Assembly: GCA_001792895.1 (NCBI GenBank)
Contig: MARA01000042.1
Location: forward strand, 248,001-312,000
From: Lentinus brumalis
Lineage: Eukaryota > Basidiomycota > Agaricomycetes > Polyporales > Polyporaceae
DNA length: 64,000 bases
Direction: 5' to 3'
Part shown: positions 45,764 to 57,110 of the stretch, piece by piece
How the letters are laid out: each line of letters opens with the position of its first letter
Numbering within the stretch: position 1 is the first letter of the stretch
Program-made: the position numbers and the translations under genes
The notes under the pieces: generated by a model
The model's database searches: none
What the model was told of the DNA's origin: nothing
Seen by the model: the letters and a program-made list of their open reading frames with translations, nothing else

Positions 45764-47762
45764 ATGGTACGCTGCTCTCGTGTTCTCGCGGGAGACGGCA
45801 GACAGACGCTCACCATCAACGTCATCTCCTCCTACGCGAACGAACGCAAAAAGCAGCAGGCCGAGCCAGACTTGATGCCCATCGAGTTCCTCATCGTCGG
45901 CGGGTCCATAGCCGGGCTCTCCGCCGCCATCGCGCTTCGCCGCTCCGGGCACAAAGTGACCGTGTTCGACATCGACAATCCATTCGAAGCCGTGCGTACT
46001 TCCGGTGCTTCGCGTTCTTGATCTCGTGTATCCTGACTTCACCGTGCACAGACCCCGATCGACGCGGGATGCCGGCTGCCGCCCAATTCGACGAAGATGT
46101 ACTACCGGTGGGGGCTGGAGGAGCGGCTGCACGCGTGCGCGGTCAGGTGCAAGGGGACGATCTTCGCGCAGTGTACGTCTCAGCCTCGAACGTCTCGCGT
46201 CTGTTTAACCTAATTATGAGGGTAGACGACTCCGGGTCCGTCGTCGGGTCGCACGAGTGGCAGGAGGACGTGCTTATGGAGACCGGGGGCGACTTCCTCT
46301 TCATACACGTACGTCTCTCCGTTCCTCCGGCCATTCTCTTGCGTCTCACCCTCCCGAAATACCTTCTCTCGCACCCCTGCCCCTTACTGTCTGCAGTACA
46401 CGGACATCCGGAGGATCCTCGCAGAGTGTGCGGCCGAGCACGGCGCAACGATACGGTACGGCCCGGAGAACACGGTGGCGAAGATCACGGCGCACGCGAC
46501 ACGCCCGTCAATCGAGCTCACGAGCGGGGAGGTCCTCACGGCGGACGTCGTCGTCGGCGCGGACGGGTACCTGTTGCCGGGGTGGATCGCGCGCAAGTAC
46601 TTGCTCGAGGCACACGAGCAGGAGGACACGAAGAAGCCGACGGGGATGCAGATGTTCAAGTGCGTGTTTCGCGTCCTTTCTTCTGAGGAGAGCAGCTGAC
46701 GCGGGTGCAGTGTCGTCGTTCGAGAAGCAGACATGGTCGACCAGGGGGAGCACAAGGAGTTCCTTGAGATGCTGCGGACGACGGTGAGTCGCTCGGCGTC
46801 GCATGTGTCCATCCAGCTTACGGCTGCGTGCTCCAGGGAAAGGTCGTCACATGGTACGGGTCGAAGTACGGCGCGTTCGCGTATCCCATGGTATGTCGCT
46901 CACCGCCCCACCGCGCACTGCATCGAGACCTTGACCCGCAGAAGACAGCGACGACGGGCGAGCCGGCATTCACGTTGTACGTGTACGCGCCGCTGGAGAA
47001 CGAGGGCGACCCGCTGCTTGCGCGAAACAGCACCCGCGATGCGTTGCTCGACTCGATCAAGGGCGCAGATCCTAGGTATGTTCATTATGTGCGCGTCGGG
47101 ACGGATGCTAACGGGACGGGATGGGGGTGCACAGGCTGATGCAGCTGGCCAAGCACGCGGCACATGTGGCCGCGATTCCGATGGTGGACCATCCGATGCT
47201 CGAAGACTGGGTGCATCCAGCCGGGCGATTTATCTGTATCGGCGAGGCCGCGCATCCAACACAGGTAAGCATATTCTCCGGGACTCGGGGCCCGTTCTCA
47301 CCCGTCACCGCAGGTCGGGTCCGTATACGCCTTCGGGATGTCGACAGGCGACGCAGCAGTACTCGGACGACTGTTCAAGTACCTCCACCGACCCGAACAG
47401 ATCGACACGTTCCTCTCCGCGGTGCAGGAGATCCGCGAGTCGCGCGTGCAGCACGTGATGAAGACGTCCGCGGGGAACATCTTCGCGGTGTCGCTGCCGC
47501 CGGGGATGGCGGAGGCGCGGGACCGGCGGCTGCAGGAGCGCGCGGAGGAGGGATCGCGGGGCTGGCGAGCGGGCAGACGAGCGAGCAGATGATAGAGACG
47601 GTGGAGAGCGTGTTCGCGTACGACCCGGAGGACCAGGCGGACAACTGGTGGGTCGAGTGGGGGGTGATGCAGGAGCGGGCGGAGCGGTGGTCGATTCGGG
47701 ACGAGGACAGTCCGCCGGGAGTCGACTTTGGGGTGTCTGTGAGTACGACGGTGGATAGCTAG
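45764..47762 (+). CDS. FMO1: FAD-dependent monooxygenase, group A type, with a C-terminal frameshift
   Basis: The family (salicylate/urate hydroxylase-like flavoproteins) uses FAD and NAD(P)H to hydroxylate small aromatic substrates; the substrate is unknown. Exons: ATG 45764-45766, about 45,860-45991, 46052-46172, 46226-46308, 46397-46659, 46711-46783, 46837-46890, 46942-47075, 47135-47264, then from 47314. Motifs: the N-terminal dinucleotide fold LIVGGSIAGLSAA, the DG-type VVVGADG, and GEAAHPTQ. The first intron, placed by analogy with FMO2, is in frame, so a longer N-terminus is possible. In the last exon one G appears to be missing at 47551-47553: the literal frame stops at 47592 (about 423 residues), while the shifted frame restores the paralogue tail (SEQMIETVES, FAYDPEDQADNWWVEWG) to 47762. 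Recent mutation or assembly error cannot be told apart here. FMO2 lies 1.3 kb downstream as a tandem paralogue. Confidence 0.85.
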
Positions 47763-49104
47763 CGCGGGGGCGGAGCGTGCGTGCGTCCTGGTTTCGCTTC
47801 GTAATGTCGTTGTTGACGGGCTGCATTATTTCCAGATATTATAGCCACCCTTGTATAGTACAGCATCGTTCGTTAACAGCTGGTGGCCGCTCGTTGCACG
47901 TGGATCCGACAGAGCAGCTGCGCTGAGTTGTGGTGAGTTGATCGCTTTGTCCATTCGTACTTACCGATGTTGTAGTTTGTCATGAACCTTGCCCGATGTT
48001 CTCCACGCGCTGTCGCCAGGCAAAGAGAATAATCAAGTCATCACCGACCGGGCAATTTTTCCTAATCCTAGAAGACGGTTCGTCGAGTCTTCGATGGGCG
48101 AAAGGGAGTGATGCGGCCCGATGATGCGGCTGCAGGTTCGCGCCATGGCGACTTTCCGTCTGCATGTTCTGCAAGCGTACCGGTCACGGTCAAATCTGTG
48201 TGGACAAGGATATTTGTGGCCGCAAAGTTAGTCGACGAAGAGGGGCCCCAAAGGCCATGCACGTTCTCTAGGAACGTTTCGCCGGTCTGAAGCGCGGGTA
48301 GGCCTGGGTATGCTTGGGTATTCCCGGGTACGCCCGACGTCTTCCGCCGCGACGGATTTCGCGAAGTTGGAAGTGCAATCAAGGCTAATTGAGGATAACC
48401 GATTCCTCGAAGGCTCCTGTTCTCCGGCGTCTGTAATACCATATCCGGACCGAGCTTACTCTGCGCTCTGATTGGCTAGAAACTCACTGGCAGCTACCAT
48501 TGGCTCCCACAAGCTGCTCGCCGCCGTCGCTTGGCTCACATCAACAAGATTCGAGAAGTCCGATTAGGGCCTCGCATTTCTTACAATTCACAGAAATCGC
48601 CTTCATGGCCGCCGCGATAAGCCCAACGCCTGCCGGTGCAAGCTCGCAACGTGTCCACAGCCAGCAACAGGGACAGCACTGGACAGTACCGGACGGCGCT
48701 CAGGCTGGCCGCTGGTCACCATTGAATTTGACCGGACCGCTACTTTGTCCCTGGAGATGGCGGCGAAGGTTTCTCCAATTGGACCAGGCGGCCTGGCTGA
48801 ACGTCGGCCCGCCCGACGTCGGCGTCGCGTGGGCCGTGGAGGTTGCCCAAAAGGGCAGATGGACCGCCGAGCGGCGGCGGAAGCATCTGACGATGGTTGA
48901 GATCGGAGAGTGAGATCAGGTGTTTACGCTCGTCATTTAGCCTGATCCAACGCGTATATATCCTCCCCCGCCAGGCCCAGTCCGAGCCTCCCTCTCCCCT
49001 CCTTCCGATTTCCGACTCTCTCCTCCTCCTCGTCGTGCACGCCATTGAGCTCACTCCCGCCCCCGACGTCACGCCTCCTTTCTCTGCGCCGTTGAGCATT
49101 CATC
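47763..49104. other. Intergenic region between FMO1 and FMO2
   Basis: About 1.3 kb, probably the FMO2 promoter region. Open frames here (for example 48500-48913, +) have no recognisable motif and overlap the probable promoter. A TATA box lies at its right end (48955-48961). Confidence 0.5.
48955..48961 (+). promoter_or_regulatory. Probable TATA box of FMO2
   Basis: A tatatat element in cgcgtatatatcc lies 144 bp upstream of the FMO2 start and is followed by a C/T-rich stretch of the kind common around fungal transcription starts. Confidence 0.5.
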
Positions 49105-51106
49105 ATGGTCAGTAAGCGCTCCAGCCGAGCTTGTCGTCGCGCGACTACGCGACTAACTCGACTAGATCACCCAGCGCAATCCCGACTTCCTCCCTATCGA
49201 CTTCCTCATCGTCGGCGGCGCCATATCCGGCCTCACCTCCGCCATCGCCCTCAGCCGTGTTGGGCACAGAGTTACGGTGCTCGATGATTCAGATTCGTAT
49301 GACAAGGTGTGTTGTACAGATCTGTCCTGACATACGCGATAGCTCATCTGCCAACGCGCAGACACCACTCGCAGCCGGTGCGCGCATACCGCCAAACGCC
49401 TCAAAGGTTTTCTACCGATGGGGGATGGAGAAGCGTCTTCGCGACGTCGCGGTCCGCTCGCAGGGTGTTCTCTTTGCGCAATGTGAGTTATGTCTTCCGC
49501 TGTTACCCTACCAACCTCATCCGTTCCCCCAGACGACTCGGGTTCGGTTGTTGGTTCGCATGAATGGGAAGAGGAGGTGCTCGAGGAGACAGGCGGTGAC
49601 TTCCTGCTAATTCACGTACGTCATCATACCCGCTACCACATCCCGATTCCCCAGGGCTTATCTTCTCACACTCTATCGGGCGCAAAGTACGCAGATCTTC
49701 GACGTATCCTAGCCGAGTCGGCTCGCGAGCACGGCGCCAACCTCCGCACGAACTGTCTTGTTGTCGACATCCACCCCGACGCCGAGCGACCGTACCTAAC
49801 GCTCTCTACGGGCGAGGTCATCACCGCCGACGTTATCGTCGGTGCGGATGGGTGCCATGTCCCGCAGTACCATGTCAGGAGGAGTATCATGAAGGCTCTG
49901 CATCAGCCAGAGACGGAGACTCCGATGGGCTTGCAGCTGTTCAAGTGAGTCGCTCACCCTCGCGTCCCTGGTCGTCGTAACATATACCGGGACAGCGTCA
50001 TCGTGCCCGAAGCAGCATTGGGGAAGTTGAACGATCCAGAGATGTTGCGGCAACTCAGGGAAAACGTGCGTGTTTCTTTACAACCTCTCGACTTGCTCCT
50101 CATGCGCGGATGTGCAGGGGAAAGTCTTCTCCTGGTTCGGCTCCAGCTATGGCGCCCTCGGCTTCCCCATAGTAAGTCTCGCACTTCTCTTTCGCTGGTC
50201 GTACGCTCCCTGACGTTCGTGCAGAAAGAGCCCGAGACCGGCGGGAAGCTCTTCACGCTCTTCGTCTACGTCACGCGGGTGGATAAGGACATAACACCAG
50301 CGAGTGCTGACAAAGAACAACTACTCGAATGGCTCACGGGCTGTGATCCACGGTGCGTGTACACCTCCAGTGTGCCCTCTCGGACACTCACTGATCGCTC
50401 CGTCCGTTCACAGACTAGTCACACTCGCCCAGGAGTCCGTCAAGGTTATCTGCATCCCCATGGTCGAGCGGCCATTCCTCGAGGAGTGGGTACATCCCCA
50501 AGGACGGGTAATTGCCATCGGCGAAGCCGCACACCCCATATCCGTAAGCCCGCCCTATGCCTCTCTCCCTCCTCGTCGCTGACGGGCATCCTATGTACGC
50601 GCAGGCGGGCTCGCTCTACGCAGCGGGCATGGCGACGGGCGATTCGGCGGTCCTCGGCCGGCTGTTCTCGCACCTGCACTCACGCGAGCAGATCCCCAAG
50701 TTCCTGAACGCAATTCAGGAGATCCGCGAGGGGCGCGTGCAGCGCGTCATCCGCGCAGCAACGAGCAACGTCTTTGCGGTGAACCTCCCGCCCGGGCTCG
50801 CGGCGACGCGCGATCGGGAGCTGCGGAAGCAGGCGGAAGAGGGCGTGAAGAGCCTGAATTTGTTGACGGGCGGGCCGGGGTCGAGCGAAGAGATGATGGA
50901 GGTGCGTATATCGTCGTAACGTTGCGCCGGCAAGGGGGGCTGATGGGTGACGGTGCGGACAGGCGATTGAGAAGATCTTTGCGTACGACCCCGAGGACGC
51001 GGCGGACAGCTGGTGGTTCGAATGGGGCATCACGCAGGAGCGCGCGGCGCGGATATTCGACGACACGCCGATGGAGATGCGTCTGCGCTCCGAGACGCCG
51101 CCGTGA
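49105..51106 (+). CDS. FMO2: intact FAD-dependent monooxygenase, group A type (475 aa)
   Basis: Eleven exons: 49105-49107 (ATG only), 49166-49306, 49362-49482, 49533-49615, 49688-49944, 49996-50065, 50118-50171, 50225-50352, 50414-50543, 50605-50901 and 50963-51106. They total 1428 nt and join in phase throughout. The first intron starts gtcagt and has a ctaac branch motif before ctag. Residues 12-30 form the FAD dinucleotide-binding fold (FLIVGGAISGL), with VGADG at 167-171 and GEAAHP at 322-327. The tail is FAYDPEDAADSWWFEWG. The length is normal for this flavoprotein family. Exon boundaries match FMO1 one for one apart from an extra last intron, so the two arose by tandem duplication. A soluble hydroxylase of a small, probably aromatic, molecule is the likely role; the substrate cannot be read from sequence. 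Confidence 0.92.
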
Positions 51107-52639
51107 CGACTGGACCCATGATTTGCCTTGCCCGTTGTTTTGCGGTTCGTTCGTTCGTTCGTTCTCTCCTTTCTTTGTGCGAAGACCCACACCCCTCGCA
51201 CCTCTCTCACCTCTTGGGCCTTGGGTTGTCGGCATCTGCGCTTGCGTAAGAAGTATCTCTGGCGGTTCGTGTGTATCGTCGTTCCTGGATTACCCCACGG
51301 GAGCTCGTCGTGTGCGGTTCTTGTTTGTACGCTGCGTACACTGTATACTAGGCATACTATACCTCGATAAATCTGGCAGCCATCCTCATCATCATCTGGA
51401 TCACCACCTCCCCATGCACATATCCATCCATCTTTCCATTTGCATACATACATAGTCGCTCTTTGCTCGTCATCTCATCTCATCTCAGCCCGTCCGTCTC
51501 TTGTTGGAACGTACCCTCACGACGTGCTACGTAGTAGTACTACTGTCTACACACGGTCGAGCTGCGGCCTCGTGCATCGTCATGTTGCGTCGGCTCCGGA
51601 TGGACGGAGCGGCACCATTGTAGGTCCGCCGCCCCGCGAGGTAATCGTACATGTTTGAGAGCCTCGTGCTCAGGCCGACTACTCTCAGTCTGGTGGCGGG
51701 ACCTGGTGCGACTACATATGAACATCAGCGACTCGGACACGCTCGAGTCCTTGCGTTTGTCGTTCCGTCAGTCCTCCTTTCGCGGACGTCCAGAAGACCG
51801 GTACCCGTCACCCGCCAGACGGAGGAGGACTCGGAAACGCGCTCGTAAGCCAAGCCACGCAACACGACGCATTCTTCCGTTCGCAGAGAATCCGCGCGTA
51901 CCGTGTACGCGATGTTTTTCGGGGCGTTTTCTGCGTGGAATGCTGTAATGTGACTGCATGCCTCTGCATGCATGATGCAAGGTGGTCTGGGCCTCGAGGT
52001 ACGGGACCTGGCGGGTACCGGGTACCTGCATGTGTAAGTAGAGGCTACCGGGGATACGGAACCTTTGTGCCTCCATGGATGTGCCTTGCTTGCCTGCAGA
52101 CTGCAGGACGAGTCACGACGTCGTGACTCGTGAAGGGAGCAGGAACGCGAGATCACGATATGTATGCACTTGCTGGTATGTATCAGCTGGCATCGTTCAG
52201 AAGGCTCTTTAGACTACATATGTACATACGTGAGTATGTTCGGAGCAAGCGGCTTGTTTCGAACCTAATACGTGAGTATGTACTACATAGGAACGGGGTG
52301 GATCTTCTGGCTGTCAACGAGCAGACGTATCATACGTATGTAAGGATATCAGGATCTGCCCGGACCCAAGCACGTTTCACAAGCGTGAATAGCAACCACG
52401 ATCGGCAGGACGTGCATGCTACTGTACTCGAGTACATACATGCACACACTCGACCGCAGACAGAAGATCGCGAATTCATTATAGCACATTCGTACAAGAT
52501 TAGGCACCGACGGCAGATACACATACATGATCGTACAAGTTCCAGTACTCAGTACTCGAGTACACAGTCCGTGCGTCCCGCGGCGGGACTCCTCAAAGTC
52601 AGAGCAGGGGGAGGGGGGGGGGCTGCTTGCGCTTGGAGC
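51107..52639. other. Intergenic region between FMO2 and the Con-6 gene
   Basis: About 1.5 kb between two genes that converge, so it should hold two 3' ends. No gene is supported; a long plus-strand frame that begins at 52130 is mostly the antisense of the Con-6 gene. Notable structures are a 24-bp perfect palindrome at 52108-52131, two copies of the palindrome gtactcgagtac (52424-52435 and 52552-52563) and a G-run near 52,607-52,622. Confidence 0.5.
52108..52131. repeat. 24-bp perfect palindrome
   Basis: The half-site acgagtcacgac is followed directly by its exact reverse complement. Each half holds a gagtca/tgactc core, which resembles bZIP (AP-1/Gcn4-type) half-sites. No spacer is present. 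Confidence 0.9.
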
Positions 52640-53181
52640 TTAGAGCTCGCCCTGGCTCTGCAGAACCTCACGAGCGTGCTCCTTGGCCTCCTCGGACACA
52701 CGCGGGTCTGTGGGGGTACAGAGAGTCAGCACCGCAATCAAGCGAGATACGGCGGGGGAGGGGAGGGGACACGTACTGTGCAGCGCGGCCTTGTAGCCGG
52801 CGTTGACGCGGGTCTTGTGGAGGTCGTCGGCGTCGTCGTCGCCGACGGGGACGCCCTCGTTCTTGAGGACATCGCGGGCGTGCTGCTTCGCCTCCTCGCT
52901 CGCGTTGGGGTCTGCGCGGAAGGCCCGTGTGAGCAAAACGGTTCCCCAAGAGGTGGGAAGGAGTGGAGGGACGTACTGTGGAGGGTGGCCTTGTATCCGC
53001 CGAGGACGCGGTTGGTCTCGTGGCCGGCAGCGTCGACGCCGCCGGTGTGGGTCGCGGAGGCACCGCTGACCTGCTCGAGGCGCTCCTGGGCGCGCTGGCG
53101 GGCCTCGTCGGAGACGTTGGGGTTGTGGATGGCAGCCTTGAGGCCGGCGGCGACGTGCTTCTCGTGGTCGTAGTGGGACAT
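52640..53181 (-). CDS. Con-6 family protein with three repeats (135 aa)
   Basis: Con-6 proteins are small hydrophilic fungal proteins first described as conidiation-specific in Neurospora; their biochemical role is unclear. Minus-strand exons: 53181-52977, 52911-52777 and 52707-52640, with introns of 65 and 69 nt that both interrupt the same place (H|N before P) in the repeat. The three Con-6 repeats have cores at residues 11-35 (LKAAIHNPNVSDEARQRA), 60-84 (GYKATLHNPNASEEAKQ) and 106-129 (GYKAALHNPRVSEEAKE). Identical intron placement at repeat junctions suggests the gene grew by duplication of an intron-bounded repeat. No signal peptide or membrane segment is seen. A TATAAA lies about 105 bp upstream. 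Confidence 0.93.
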
Positions 53182-53616
53182 GATGATGTGTGTGGGTGGG
53201 GATAAGAAAGGTTTGGTGGTGGTGAATGACGAGTGTAGTAGAGAGGTTGAGTGGCTTGTGAGGATCGACGGAGAGGAGGCAGGCGTTTATATGGACGTCG
53301 AGAGGTGACGTCAGGACGCAGGCTTTGAAGAGTGGTCTCCGATCAGGAGCCACCGCGAGCGTGATTGCCACAAAGGAGACGGAGAATGGAGGAGGTCGTT
53401 GGAGATGGCGAGAGCGGGGAGTGTTGACGATGCGCTTAGCGTCGCGAAGACCCCGCCCCACAACGCTGACGTCGGCCGTCTTCTCACTGCACCCACAGAC
53501 AGTCAACATACACGCCATGACGCCCCCACATTCCGCACAGCAAGTCGGACGAACGCGATACGTACGTACGTAGACGAACTGGCGTTTCGCCTCGCACGCA
53601 GGGATGGAGAGACACG
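53182..53616. other. Con-6 promoter region / gap to next minus-strand gene
   Basis: About 435 bp containing the TATAAA of the Con-6 gene and otherwise no gene. The neighbouring small gene at 53970-53617 is on the same strand upstream, so this gap also holds its 3' end. Confidence 0.45.
53286..53291 (-). promoter_or_regulatory. Probable TATA box of the Con-6 gene
   Basis: TATAAA on the minus strand, about 105 bp upstream of the Con-6 start codon at 53181, in a normal position for a fungal TATA promoter. Confidence 0.55.
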
Positions 53617-53970
53617 TCATGCGTCGAGTCCGCTCATCATGTCCTCCAGCCGACCCCGCACATCCTCGACTCGTCCCCCTTCGCGCTCCACCGCGTCCGT
53701 GTGGAGCAGCTTCAGCGCTGCCCGAGCCTCGCGCGAGAACTCCAACGACCGCTGCACGCTGGCTTCCACCGCTGTGTTGCTGGGACCTGAAGACGCATCG
53801 CTTGGTGCTGCTTCGGCCGTGCTCGAGGTGGCCTGCTTTGGTTGGGCGGGCTGCGGGAGTAGGGAGGTGAAGTCGAGATCGGATGCGCGCAGGAGAGCGA
53901 GGTCGTGCAGTGTTGAGCTGAGAGGGAGAGGATGCGTAACTTTCGAGGTGGCCTTCTGTGGAGCAGACAT
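53617..53970 (-). CDS. Small hypothetical protein (117 aa), unrecognised
   Basis: Single uninterrupted frame starting MSAPQKATSKV and ending EDMMSGLDA. A start 26 codons upstream is possible, but that extension is less protein-like. The N-terminal half holds LSSTLHDLALLRASDLDFTS and a Pro/Ala/Ser linker. The C-terminal half (VQRSLEFSREARAALKLL, then VREGGRVEDVRGRLEDMM-like residues) is charged with heptad-like leucines, consistent with an alpha-helical or coiled-coil partner subunit. I do not recognise a family and assign no function. Composition and codon use look like a real gene, and the opposite strand has only a frame without motifs. Confidence 0.6.
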   Translation of the reverse strand: MSAPQKATSKVTHPLPLSSTLHDLALLRASDLDFTSLLPQPAQPKQATSSTAEAAPSDASSGPSNTAVEASVQRSLEFSREARAALKLLHTDAVEREGGRVEDVRGRLEDMMSGLDA

Positions 53971-55220
53971 ATCGCAGACCAGGACTACAGCAGGCAGGAC
54001 CGACCAGACAAAGGAGTTCGCAGGACGCAGCGTCGTCGTCGTGGACACGATGCCACGCGCGCTTGCATATCTGGAGGCACGGGCGCTTCCTGCAGCTGCA
54101 TCTTCGACTTCGACTTGACTTCGACCACCTTGAACTTCTCATACCAAGTCTCCCCCATATCTCGGAATCTTGAGCCCCGAATCGTTGTGAGATCTAACCG
54201 GGCTGCCGTCAGAAAATCGCTGGTCAGCTACAAATGTTGAAATCAAGTTGATACGGACGCTGGCAGGTCTACTTACTAGAAATTTGAGTAAGTTCGAGGA
54301 CACCGGGCGTACATCACGGAATGCAGCAAGGACCTTATGGCTTGCATCACGGAATGCAGCAAGGACCTTATGGCTTGTGTGGGGCGACCGTAAGGGTCGC
54401 GACCGCTCTAATCGCGTTCCAGTATCGCTCAAATCTATATCGTGGTTCCGAGAGCCTCGTCAAAGGACTCAGTACGAGTGAGTGGAAGCTGCTGTCTCGA
54501 GCTATATGATATCTTACATATCCACACAGTCCACAAGCTATGATGTATGTATCGAACAAAAATATCCGCCCCTGGTCCACTCCACGCCGCCACACATCCG
54601 AGACCGTGACTGCGTTCTCGAGCATCCCACTTCGAGCTCTCGTCCTCCTGGGTCCTCGCAGCCGCTACGACTGTGTTTCCAACGATACGATACGGAACGC
54701 GCTAGCCTTCCTCTGCAGCCGCGAACGCACGAAGCTCGACGGTGCTGCTGAAGATCGTCAGACGACCCAGGAGGCAGCAGTTGGGCGGTAGGAAGGAGAC
54801 GACGCATCGGCCGGGTGCGCACAGCCGAACTCGGGGCAGCGGGGTCTGGTCATGAGCGAAGGAGTCGCGGGAATCACGCGCGTTCTTGCAAGGAAGCTGT
54901 GCGCTTCGCTGCTGCGGTACCGCGTTTTAGAGGTGGGGTCGTGCGGTGCTATGACAGATGGGTGTGTGCGATGCCCATTTCCTCTGTCGTGACCGAGAGC
55001 TCGACGCGGATTGAGCCTCTTCCTCCCGGGTCCCGGGTGATATAGGCGGTCGGCGAGTACCGCACGCAATCCGGTAGCGGAGGAAGAGGAGTCACAAGAG
55101 TGCAGAAGGGCTTCTCCGAGGATGCATGTATCAGTCTGGACATTGTACGAGTCAGATCGAGATGCTCCGCTCTGCGCGCTCTGTCGAGTCGTAGGCGACA
55201 ACGAACCTATTACTTGGTGA
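53971..55220. other. Intergenic region upstream of the small gene, 3' of HET6
   Basis: About 1.25 kb. It contains a perfect 33-bp direct repeat at 54312-54377. Other frames on both strands lack motifs and are not supported as genes. Confidence 0.5.
54312..54377. repeat. Perfect 33-bp tandem duplication
   Basis: Two identical adjacent units of 33 bp (54312-54344 and 54345-54377), each beginning catcacggaatgcag. The absence of any mismatch points to a recent slippage or duplication event. Confidence 0.95.
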
Positions 55221-57110
55221 TCAGGGACGACGGTACACGACGTCCAGAATGAGCGACCGTTCCGGATTGAGCGGACATGGCGCAAAGGACAGTGTCACTT
55301 CTCCCGGGTTCCAGACTGGCGCGCCGAGCTCAAACGTCCTTCGTTGCTCTGGCCATAGTGCGACGTGGTCTTGTAGACAGTCGTGCGTTGGGTCGGTCGC
55401 GACTTTGCTGAGCCTATCCTCCACCTCCACGACGACGCTCGGTATGATCTCGGCGGTGACGGTCGCCCATATAGCAGCAGTCGGCCGGCTCGGAGGCTCT
55501 TCAGTCGGAGGCGCTTCCTGCTGACATTGCCCCACCTTGATGATGGTGAAACGGCCAGACTGCGCGAAGACGTATGCGGTTGGCAGATTGGAGTCGGCCG
55601 TCCACGTAGGCTTGAGCCCGGCGCCGTAAACCTTGAAGGACTTCGACCAAGAATCGACCAGGAACTGCTGGATGCGAGCTGCGGGAAAGCGCACGGGCGC
55701 AAAGAGGGAGACCTGCATCGGGATAGCGGTGATGTATCCGGACTGGGCGGGATCGGGTAGTTGGCCTGGGCCCCGACGCAGCGGAGGTCGATGTCGTATG
55801 ACGACTTCCTTCCACGACGGGGGTCCATCAAGCGGGCGCACGTCGGCGTACTTGTTACCCTGTTGGTCTTCCCCTGCCAGGCGATACATGGAGACCCGAT
55901 AGGAGGGGCGGTGGGATGAGCTCGCAGGGCTGTCGGGGTCGTGTTCGAGATGCAGGAAGACACGGCGCCCTTCGCGCGAAGACCAGTACAGATCGGCGAA
56001 TATTTCGCCTCTCCATGTGAAGATAGGGATGTACGCCCGGATTCCGTTCGGAGTGACGGCAAACGTCATGTCGTCGACGTCCCCACCCTGGGTCTCGACT
56101 GGGGCTAATTCCTGTTCGCTTGTAAGCGATCACTGAGATACCACCAATCAACAGTTCCAACTCACGTCCTGTGTTGTATCGGCCGGTACCGGTGGAGGCG
56201 TGTAGACGATCTCGAAGGTGCGGCGCCCGAAATCTGCGGGCGAGACAGCGAAGAGACACCGGTCCGTGGTGCGGTCAGGATTTTCCCAGCGTCCCGTCCA
56301 TGCGAAGAGCGTCGTGTCGGTCGACTGCTTCATGATCTCCTCCTGTAGCCGTCTGAATGCATTCCGGCCCTCACCGTAAAGTGGTGGCATGTGGATGTCG
56401 AAAAGTCCGAGGAGGCAGTATGCCTCGTCCTCCGGGCGCGTCGTCGCCCGAGCCCCAAACCAAGACATCCGCTGAGCGATGCTGAACTCCGTATGGCTGG
56501 CTTCGAGCCGGAGCACCGTCGCGGGGATGCGGAACTCGCGTTCGAGGAACTCTGCGAGGTCTGCTTTCGTCCCGATGACTTCCCAAGACCGCGAGAGGAA
56601 GACGAAGAAGTGGGGGGCGATGAGTTCCTGCAGAGTCCACCCCCTTCCGAACCAGACGCTCTGCCGGAAGGAAGTGTATCGCGGGTCGCTATAGGGTTCG
56701 GCCGACGCCCGGGCCTTCTCGATATCTTCCTGCGAGAAGACCACACTGTCAACATCCCGCAAGTATCCGTAGCAGATACCCGCGAGGGCGTAGTAGCGGA
56801 ACATGGAGTTGATCGCCTCGGAGAGCTCGGCGCTGCTCGTCTTATCAATGCAGCAGGTGTCTATCCAGGCCCACTGGTAGCCGTGGCTCTCGGAGAGCTT
56901 GCAGAACCGCCTGATCTTCTCGCTGACACGGTTGCGCGGGTTCCGACCCAGGTTTCTCGCGTGCTCGTTCTGGATTCTCCAGACGTCCTGGAACGACTGC
57001 TCCGGAGGCCCGTCCTCGGAGGTGTTGTTCCAGACGTGCGAGAGGGCGGCGTAGCCACCCGGGACCTTCTCGGGGGAAGGGAAGAAGTGCAGCTCGGCGC
57101 GATCGGTGCT
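55221..57110 (-). CDS. HET6: HET-domain gene with a damaged 5' end
   Basis: Minus strand. Exon 1 frame 57110-56166, intron 56165-56112 (54 nt, gtgagt...gaacag), exon 2 56111-55221. The HET domain is present: LSHVW instead of LSHTW, WIDTCCIDKTSS, RGWTLQE, then RPEDEAYCLLGLF and GEGRNAFRRL. The C-terminal module ends CPLNPERSLILDVVYRRP. At the expected start the paralogue ATGTGG...CTC is reduced by four bases to ATGGAGTC (ATG at 57118), so that ATG is out of frame; the open frame begins STDRAEL with no in-frame ATG before a stop. The next in-frame ATG (56804) would remove the first two HET motifs. A tttcag just upstream could accept an upstream exon, so an alternative spliced start is possible. 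Otherwise this is a 5'-disabled copy with all later sequence intact. Confidence 0.75.

Noticed and set aside
48500..48913. 137-codon open frame upstream of FMO2
   Set aside because: No motif, overlaps the probable FMO2 promoter, no splice support.
52130..53173. 347-codon plus-strand open frame
   Set aside because: Its second half is the antisense of the clearly spliced Con-6 gene; the first half has no motif.
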